Assembly (NCBI GenBank): GCA_033675265.1
Contig: JAUJYZ010000706.1
Span: forward strand, 1-64,000
Direction of reading: 5' to 3'
Source: Actinostola sp. cb2023
Taxonomy: Eukaryota; Cnidaria; Anthozoa; Actiniaria; Actinostolidae
DNA: 64,000 nucleotides
The notes beneath the pieces were generated by a model. That model was not told the DNA's origin. It ran no database searches and saw nothing but the letters and a program-made list of their open reading frames with translations. How positions within the stretch are numbered: the first letter of the stretch is position 1; the number at the start of each line of letters is the position of its first letter. Shown piece by piece: positions 56,680 through 64,000 of this stretch. The position numbers and the translations under genes were made by a program.

Positions 56680-59366
56680 TATGAGAAACTTATTCTAACC
56701 AAGGATCTCAAGATAGAGAAAATTGAATTTGAAACTGAAGGCAGAAAGACACCTCTTATGGATATAAGAAAAAAACATGCTAAAAAAGCACAAAGAGTAC
56801 ATGAGAGATCACAGTGACAGCTACTACAATGAAATGAATGAATATGATATCAAAGAAAAGCTAAAAGAGTTAAACGAATTACCTGAAAACAAGAACAATC
56901 AACCCCTTGATTTAGAGCAAATACGAAAAAAAACTCCAAACCCTGGAAAGAACAAGAAATCTACTTGTCTGGCTTGACAATTCAACCGTTGCCAACCATG
57001 GGTATCTTGTTTGCTTAGTCACCTGTCTTTATGATCCTGCAGTATTCTATACAGATGCAGAGTACAGAATTAAGACAGGGAAAACAGTTAATATCCAGAA
57101 CATAATTGAACAGCCTGAGCTCCATTTCATTGCACGATGTGGCAGTTCAGACAGTGAGCTTCTGCTCTACTCAGAAACAAGGTTAGCTTGTGTTCAAGAA
57201 CTTAAACATGACTGTGCTCAATACACTGACAAACTTAGATTTTGCCATGGAGACAGCCCACTAAGATCATTTGAGGCAGGCCAACAGAAGGGTGGCAACT
57301 ACTTCTGTGCCACTTGTGATGTACATTGTGACATGACATATGAAATAGACCATGTCCTCAATAAGAAACCGATTACACTACAGGCTAGACAAGATTGTAT
57401 CTTACAAGGTGCAGTTGCAAGGAGACACTCACTTCAGTTGAAAGCCAAGCCATTGAAAGCTTTAACAAAGCAGCAACTGGAGGAGGAATTAGCTTCCCGA
57501 CGAATATATGAGGGCAAAACTAAGCAAGAGCTACAGGATCTGCTTACCAGAGAAATGCATGGCATGCAACGTGTACCAGCCCTTATAATGAATAATCCAA
57601 AGGCAAATCTTAAAGACATTGGCCTTGGTGATTATGAAATATTGCCAGCAGAACCATTGCATGACATTGGTCACCACATAGAGAACTTCCTGATTGAGTA
57701 CCCAAGGCACCTGTCAACTGCAGAGAGTACACTGCTCGACGAGACAGTAGAGCTGTGTATTGGTGGCAAAGACAGCAAGAGATGTGTCGATTACCGTACA
57801 ACACTAGTAAAAACAGCAGGAGTTGCTCACCAATCGGGCATAATGTCAAAGGAAGCACTTTTGGCAATCGATTCGTTAGTAGAAATACAACGCATCCTGT
57901 ACTCAGATGAACATAATCGATCACCTGCACTCATACTACGCTACTACAACCAGTGCTGGCTACATTCCATGACTCTGAGAAACTGCATTGTCAAGCAACC
58001 AAAAAAGCTAACCCTCAGGAAAATGTTTGGAGTATATTTCCACAATCTGTCATCACATGCTGGTCTTATGCTACGAATCATATCTGGTCAAGCAGCAAAT
58101 GCAGAGGGACAAGAACGCATATTCAATCACATCAAGAGAATAACCAAACACACAAGCAACTACCACCCTGGACAGATAATTCCAAACTTGTTTATTCGTT
58201 TACAAGCTGAAAAGGAGATGGGATTACAAGGAGACGATGCTGGCCGTCAACAAGCCCACATCAGCAAGCTTGCTCAGTGTTTACCAGAACGCTCAAACAC
58301 ATGTATTCCAATATCAATGATCAAGAAGAACAGCAGAGAATGGCAAGCACACCTCCAGCAAATTAGTGACTACCTTGTTGAGGGTGAGGGTGTCTGGTGG
58401 ATGAAGGAAGATGAGATGGTAGAATTCTATGATGTAACCAAGCATCCAACTCAACAACAATTTGGCCCACAGCTTCACCATTTCAGATCGAGCAATTTAC
58501 AACACGAGGCTACCCATCTTGACCAGTGCTGGGCACAATGCATTGATGAGAATGTTATCATCCCAACTCATCTGATACGAGTAGACCAAGATAATGGAAG
58601 TACACATAAAATATTCACTGACTACCTAGGAGATGAGTTACCTGCAGCAACTCCAGAACCTGAACATGTACATGTAGATACACCAGTAGACACTGTGTCA
58701 CTTGAACTTCACGAAGTTTCAGAAGCCCAAAGCAGTACTGACACCCAGAGCACAGAAATACACACAACAGACAATCTACTAGAGAACCAGGATGAGGAAG
58801 AGGAGGAAGAGGAAGAGACAATTTTAAGTATCTTGCCAGCAGAGGACGAATTAATAAATGTCTGCGAGCCTATTGAGTGTACAAGTACATGTACAGATGT
58901 TCAGGACGTGACTGGAGCAATTAGTTCAATTCAGCCAACCGTTAATTCAGCAGCTGGACAATCACTGACAGATACTAATACTGATACTTCTAATTATGAA
59001 ATACAGACTCACCTGGGAAAGGCATTGCAAGTTGTGATAGGCAATACTAAAGAAGTGAAAGAACTTGACCAAAAGCGTCATCAGCTGAAATTGTTGCAAA
59101 AACAAAATAGTAAGACCAAAAATTACAAACACTTGGAGGACAAATATAAAGATGACATTGCCCACATTCAAGTTAGGGTATTAGCAGAGAGTAGAACCCT
59201 CCAATCAGATCTAATAACATGGGAGCAAGGATATATACTAAAGAATGACCTCAAAGCACCATCATCTGCTCAAATAAATTCTGACAAAGATGCTTCAATT
59301 CTACTTAAGAAACTGAAGTACGCTAAAGCTCTTCTGAAAGAATGGAACATTAACTTCCATAATTAA
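56680..59366 (+). CDS. Large Zn/SAP gene copy 2, exon 3
   Basis: Acceptor TCTTCCCAG/TATGAG. Two single A gains (about 56768 and 56926) precede WLDNSTVANHGYLVCLVTCL. From there the frame is open through the FCHGDSPLRSFEAGQQKGG and CATCDVHC zinc region and the SAP motif to the stop at 59364-59366. Confidence 0.65.
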
Positions 59367-59815
59367 CTGTAGTGTAAATATGACAGAATACTGTAAATGC
59401 TCAAATAAGTTTATAATATAATTGACCCATAGGTTTTAAGTATTTTATTATTATTTATTTTATTCTCATATTAGAGTGCATTTAGAAAAGCGTGGAAACT
59501 GAATAACTAATAACATGTAACCACATGTAAATAGCACGTCTAATGATACAAGAGAAAAAAGAGAAAAAACATAATTTAGCACTAATACAATGTAGTTAGT
59601 GACTAATAGTCAAAACAAAACAAAAGAAAACAATGGAATTAGTGTCTAGTAATACAATGTATCTACTTGGCTAATACATGTATCTGTTTCACGGGTTACA
59701 TGTAAGTGCCATCACTCTGCCATCACTCATGTTTACTAGATATATAGCTTAGATAGTTTAGACAGCATTTAAACAGGGAAGAGCCATTTTTCAACATGGA
59801 TCTGTTTAATAAACC

Positions 59816-59868
<53 letters not shown>

Positions 59869-60840
59869 AGTTAGTACTTAATTTCACACTTTTTTAAATT
59901 GCACTCTACATGTATTTAGTTAATTGTAAATATATACATTGTATATACATGTAGGTTATTAATCTTAGCTGTACATAAAATAATGTTGTTAACCGCCACA
60001 GACAATTAGTGGAGATTGGCGCTATACAAATGTCATGAATGTATTATACCCTGATTATCTGTAAATACAACAGTTACTGTAAAATAATGATTGTAGAAAC
60101 AGTGAGGAGACAAATACATATTGTTTAAAAAAATTGCAAATAATGTAAATGAATGCTATATTTAACTTAATAGTGGTTAAAAATTATTTATTTACTTTAA
60201 ACAGTAAATGAAAGTTTTTCAGTGCATCACAATATAACGTTTAATGTAAATAATTAGGTGATAAATACAAATCACCTACAGACTAACCTTATTATATAGC
60301 ATTGGAAGTTATTCATCATACACTACAGTACATGTATACTGATTGTTCATACACTGTACTAAACAAGCACCATGCATGCATCATCTGCAGCTGAAATATA
60401 CAATAGCCAGTGTATTTTTACGTGTAATAAGCTTACATGTAAGAACTTATAAAGATTAATTAATATGAAGCCTCAAAGTTCAAAGCAGTGCATACGTGTA
60501 TAGTAAAGTGAAAAGATAACTTGAACGAGACAAATCATACACTATAGAGCTCCAACAAATAGAGACAAAAATCTGAAAGATAGATTCATCATTTCATACG
60601 ACAAAAGTAGAAAATAGACAGCTTCACTGGTTTACATTTGCAAATTATTTATGCAAGTACGAATACATACCTTTCAAAATAATCTACACCAGAACGGCAG
60701 AAGTCTCCAGAACTCTCAAGGCAGAAGAAATTTATATAATACCTTCCATTTTGCGATTAAAACGATCGAAACAAAGCAGTATTTCACGAAAACATAATCT
60801 CCCCGTGATCCCAACGAGACGCCATATTTAATTTCAACAC
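59367..60840. other. 3' flank of copy 2
   Basis: AT-rich. It contains the (ATT)n microsatellite and a GGCGCTATACAAATG motif near 60016 often found at LINE/SINE 3' ends. No supported gene. Confidence 0.4.
59817..59867 (+). repeat. (TTA)n microsatellite
   Basis: About 16 TTA triplets after TTTAATAAACCG, the form seen at the 3' end of CR1/L2-type elements. Confidence 0.85.
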
Positions 60841-60848
60841 TAGCGTTC

Positions 60849-60862
60849 GTTGCTAAGACAAC
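60849..60862 (-). promoter_or_regulatory. X-box-like site at the 3' end of copy 2
   Basis: GTTGTCTTAGCAAC on the minus strand, followed inward by ATATGGCGTC. It corresponds to 29602-29615 in copy 1. Confidence 0.45.
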
Positions 60863-60945
60863 CTAGGTCCCAGGACCCCGAGAGAAAAATCATCGCTGGG
60901 GGCCAAAACTGAAACTGAAGCCGTGCCTTAGATGCGCTGAGTCTG

Positions 60946-61083
60946 AAACTCTTGAACTATAAGTCAGAAAACCAAACCAAATTGGATTTTGGAATATCCC
61001 ATCAAGACCAACTTCTGCAGTAAATTTTATCAAAATCGGTGGAACCCCATTTCCAGAGTCTGGAACACTCTATCAGGAAACGA
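60946..61083 (-). repeat. Dispersed repeat, inverted copy of 44577-44725
   Basis: Abuts the stop of the tyrosine recombinase at 61087, so it may be the 3' end of that retroelement. Confidence 0.7.
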
Positions 61084-61086
61084 CAC

Positions 61087-62469
61087 TTAAATAGCTGAAT
61101 GGCTGCAACGCTTTGAGTTAGCCGAGACCTGGGATGGGAAGGCCGAGATAAAACCTTGAAGGTAATTGTATTTCTGATATATAGCTGTGGCTTCAGCAGA
61201 TACTGAAGGGTCCCGGGAAAGAAGATCTGCAGGAGTGCCAGCTTTGAGGACACTAGCAAGCTTCATGTAGTATTCAGCAGTAGCTGGCGAGGTCCACCCA
61301 ACGTGTGCCATCACGTCAGCGAGTTGAGAGCCCGAGAGGGTAAGAGTCAGAGCACAGCTGGAGCGAAAGCTATGTAGAGTTTCACCAGCGTCCAAACGCG
61401 CTTCTTTTAGGTAACGTTTTAACCTAGCTTCTGCAGTGCCGCTAGACAGCGGTCTGTCAATAACGTGGCCATTACGGTCTGTGGGACGAAACAGGTAACC
61501 GTGCGAGAGGTCAATTCCCATCTCCTTGGAGACAGATACATATGTCTCAATAGCTTTAACTGGACATAATGATGGATTTGGGTGACGACGCAGTCCAAAC
61601 AAGTTAGATGCACCATCCCTTAAACACTTTCACCAGATATGGTTGAATAAAAGTCCAGTGTCATCAGGAAAACGGGCTATTTCTGCGGTTTTTACTTGGC
61701 CAAGATCCCCCGCGCGATCTCCAGAATAAAAGAGAGCTTTAAAATATGCCTGGTCGCGAGCCGTAATGAAAGACTCTGAAGCATTGCTACCATGGGAAAC
61801 AAGGCAGTTATCTAGATGGCGAGAAAGTAAAAGTAACTTATCCGGCAAAATAAGGACAGCTTGCTTTGGCGTGACTCTAGCTTGCAACTGCTCAGCAGTA
61901 ACCTGCCTTAAGTACTGTTTGACCATGTCATCGGCCACAGGGTTGCCTAAGTGTAGAGTTCTGTTCCAGTCCCCTTGGCAGCCCACGTCAGAGAATATTG
62001 AACGTAGCTTTCCGATATAGCAATCGACCGTGCCATACGCAAGGCGCCTGGGACATCCACAAGTGAAGACACCCTTCTGGCCCATGTGGGGACCGCCATT
62101 CGAATGGGGTTGGGTTTTCCCTTTAGTATCTTTATATACGAGAAAACGACAAATATCCAAAGGGACAGCATCGAACAGCGTTTTAGCACCCGGTAGAGCC
62201 CCAAGGAAATCTATCAATTCTTCCTTTAACGAAGCCTTTTGCTTGGAATAGGCTGTGGATTCTTGCAGAGCCCACAAATCCTGCAAACGCTTATCGATAG
62301 ATGATAAGTCAAGCGAGAGAGTTGTGCTAATCGTAGCCGATGTTCGCCTGACTTGGCCACAGCGTTGGCAAAAACGAAAGGTATGGTCATTAGGATAATG
62401 ACAGCTCGGGCAGGCAACGGCGAGGCAAAATAACCGCGCCACATGAGGCAAGGCCTGAAAATCAATCAA
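61087..62469 (-). pseudogene. Tyrosine recombinase with N-terminal zinc ribbon (one nonsense codon)
   Basis: A 461-codon frame on the minus strand, continuous except for one TGA at 61630-61632. Begins with a C-x2-C-x10-C-x2-C ribbon (CPSCHYPNDHTFRFCQRCGQ, residues 20-39). The catalytic region shows FYSGDRAGDLGQVKTAE (Arg), TLHSFRSSCA (HxxR), HVGWTSPATAEYYMKL (His, Trp, Tyr). This type accompanies DIRS-order RT in invertebrates. In minus-strand order it lies downstream of an RNase H piece at 62658-63367. Distinct from the Ngaro-like recombinase at 1182. Confidence 0.75.
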
Positions 62470-62657
62470 ACGACAAAACTCAGCCGATCATTTGTAAAAT
62501 GCAATCTTTAATAGTCTTTTCTGTTATACTTAACATTAAATATATATTTTTTGGATTATTAAATGTTAATCGAAAAGCACAAAATCGATATTCTTAATTA
62601 TTATTATTATAAACAAAGAAAAGACCTGCAAGTGAAAATCAGTTGGGTATAACTCGC

Positions 62658-63367
62658 TCAGGCAATCCTGAAAACCCAAAGATCCCAGGGAAGGGGCCAG
62701 GCGGAGGAGAACCCCGAAGAGGAAGGCGCAAGGACCACCCCCCGAGAGCCCTTTACAGCAAAGTAAAAAGAATCATAAATCTGAAGAAGAGGCCACCAGT
62801 ATCTACGAGGCGAGATATCCGGGACAACCATAGTACAGCTAAGCTTCTGGTGACACAGATAATGTAGCACTTCCGGAATGAGGATAATAGGGGGGAATAC
62901 GTAAGGGTTAGAAAACATTTCCAAATGTTGACAAGGCAACTGGGCAAAAAGATTAACTCCTGTATTCCAAACGACTGGGAACGGTGAGAAAAATGGAAGA
63001 GGAGAACCCGAGAGGGATACTTGTGCGTTAGAAGGCAAAGCCATTAAGTCAAATGAGGACTTCCGAAAACTTGTTCAAATCGTGCCCACGCCGAAGGCGA
63101 AAGTTTCAAATCCTGCAGAGCTAACAACCTCGAAGGGGGATCAGCCAGGTTGAGCTTTGAGGGGACATGGTGAAGATTGACATGAATGTTGCAAGCACAT
63201 ATCACTGAGAAAAGTCGCTTGAGCGAGTCAGCTAGCAGGTGGGATTTGGATCCCTGGCATAACCATGTTTTAATTAGAGTCTGACTATCAGTATAAACAT
63301 CAACCCAACTATTACAGATGGAAGATGAAAAGGATTCCAGCACGTTCGACCACGGGCAACAGGTCAC
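62658..63367 (-). pseudogene. RNase H and tail of a DIRS-order polyprotein
   Basis: First part (63367-63044): WVDVYTDSQTLIKTWLCQGS, HHVPSKLNLADPPSRL, the second half of RNase H. Second part (63044-62658), joined by a small frame change at 63044: NLFAQLPCQ, YVFPPIILIPEVLHYL and CTMVVPDISPRRYWWPLL, the same PP-LI...VVP...WWxxL tail seen at 2.7-3.1 kb. No RT palm is left, so the element is 5'-truncated. Confidence 0.65.
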
Positions 63368-63369
63368 GT

Positions 63370-64000
63370 AGAGTCAGTATTTTGGGTTAATATTTGTATT
63401 TTCCGTATCGCTTATAAGCTCTTCGAAGCTCTGTCTGTATTTGTTTCTGATGACCTTTATATCCGAACCCCCAACAGTAATCCGGACCCCGACATCTGGT
63501 TTTATTTATGACGTCAGTGAAAGCTCCCGACTACCTAAGAAGGGAGAAGGGTATGCAACAGACCTGAATCCTACCTTCTGATTGGCTTAGACCTCTCTCT
63601 TCCTTCGTCTTGACTTTGTGCAAGAAAAATCACGTGGGGTGGACAAGTGATGATAGATACGTTTTTGGAACTTACTGAAGTTTGTTTACTTTTCTTATTA
63701 ACCTTTTAATCAGGATTTTGTAATCTCCGTTCAGGAGTTTGTTCCTATCCGTAGAGAGAAAAATATGTCCTACTAATCTACAATCGAGATAAATCATGAA
63801 TAAATAAATACCTGAAAATCTTTCAAAATTCAGTCGACGAGGGTTCGGAATAAATGTCATCCGTTATCAGTAGCTTTCTATTTGAATTCGCCGTGTTTTA
63901 CTTACCTCATGTCTCGATTACAATGTTATTGGGTATTTCCCAACTTCTAAAATATAAAGCTCTAGCATTTCTTTTAGATTAAATACATATTCTGATTTCA
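63370..64000. other. Right-end stretch
   Basis: No gene or repeat pair recognised; AT-rich. Confidence 0.4.

Larger units (their letters stand above)
54419..59366 (+). pseudogene. Large zinc-finger/SAP-domain protein gene, copy 2
   Basis: Exons 54419-55148, 55795-56325 and 56680-59366, with the same borders as copy 1. The last 677 codons (from 57333) are fully open: SAP motif (TKQQLEEELASRRIYEG, 57448-57545), EPLHDIGHHIENF, YFHNLSSHAG, NAEGQERIFNHIKR, LFIRLQAEKEMGLQGD, an acidic run of E residues and a C-terminal coiled coil. Upstream the frame shifts at four places, each a gain of 1-2 bases in or beside a short repeat: T6 near 54452, GTGT near 56312, A7 near 56768 and A8 near 56926. A candidate DDE-like triad could be D in WLDNST, D in FCHGDSP and E in NAE; this is inference only. 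Possibly an undescribed transposase. Confidence 0.65.
53905..60870 (+). mobile_element. TE-like unit, copy 2 (large Zn/SAP protein gene with X-box ends)
   Basis: Inverted relative to copy 1 (29595-35930). Left homology starts at GTAAGCGGTTGT (53912) and right homology ends at ACAACCTAGGTCCC (about 60870). Longer 3' flank than copy 1, with a LINE/SINE-like microsatellite insertion. Confidence 0.5.

Noticed and set aside
1..64000. tRNA, rRNA or other structural RNA genes
   Set aside because: I looked for A/B-box-like and cloverleaf patterns by eye and found none I could defend; a covariance-model scan would be decisive.

Overview
This window is animal genomic DNA, AT-rich and intron-rich, with GT..AG introns, frequent ATGGCG start contexts and a very high load of transposable elements (TEs). 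The mix of families (Ngaro/DIRS-type tyrosine-recombinase elements, BEL/Pao, non-LTR elements with triplet tails, an rve-type transposase, a SWIM/YqaJ protein, many MITEs) suggests a cnidarian or another invertebrate. I cannot name the species. I see no ordinary housekeeping gene. Almost every recognisable coding segment belongs to a mobile element or a TE-like multicopy family. Many reading frames are broken only by 1-2 base indels, often in homopolymers, so some 'pseudogenes' may reflect assembly error.

Layout. 0.5-5.5 kb: an Ngaro-like retrotransposon on the minus strand (gag, RT-RNase H, tyrosine recombinase) with split direct repeats A1-ORFs-B1-A2-B2. 5.5-6.7 kb: exons of an unrecognised gene. 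6.8-26.6 kb: a roughly 19.7-kb unit bounded by long inverted repeats. From its left repeat a HECT-type gene (N-terminal block, C2HC finger, CUE-like, HECT-like) runs rightward. From its right repeat an rve/IS3-like DDE transposase gene runs leftward, and the two converge. The unit is filled with later insertions: mariner-type and TTAA-type MITEs, a LINE tail, an intronic 0.98-kb tandem duplication, and a 3.4-kb ISL2EU-like element (SWIM/YqaJ gene at one end, THAP exon at the other) sitting in the last HECT exon.

29.6-35.9 kb (minus) and 53.9-60.9 kb (plus): two diverged copies of a three-exon gene for a large Zn-finger/SAP protein. Homology extends beyond the coding region at both ends, and an RFX X-box-like 14-mer plus an ATGGCG motif lies at each of the four ends, so I interpret this as a two-copy TE or TE-like unit. 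36.6-41 kb: two elements with TGTNNCTACTGC ends, and the first exons of a SAP-like gene of the same family as the SWIM/YqaJ gene. 41.2-44.4 kb: a LINE RT split by a 2.6-kb insertion carrying a BEL/Pao remnant. 44.6-48.2 kb: dispersed repeats and an LTR-like tandem unit containing a minisatellite. 49.8-52.8 kb: hAT-like and MITE elements. 60.9-63.4 kb: a second, decayed tyrosine-recombinase retroelement on the minus strand.

The main biological candidates are the inverted-repeat-bounded pair of a transposase and a ubiquitin-ligase-like gene, and the X-box-bounded large Zn/SAP protein unit. Several nested insertions are supported inside the window by matched empty sites, which gives a relative order of events.
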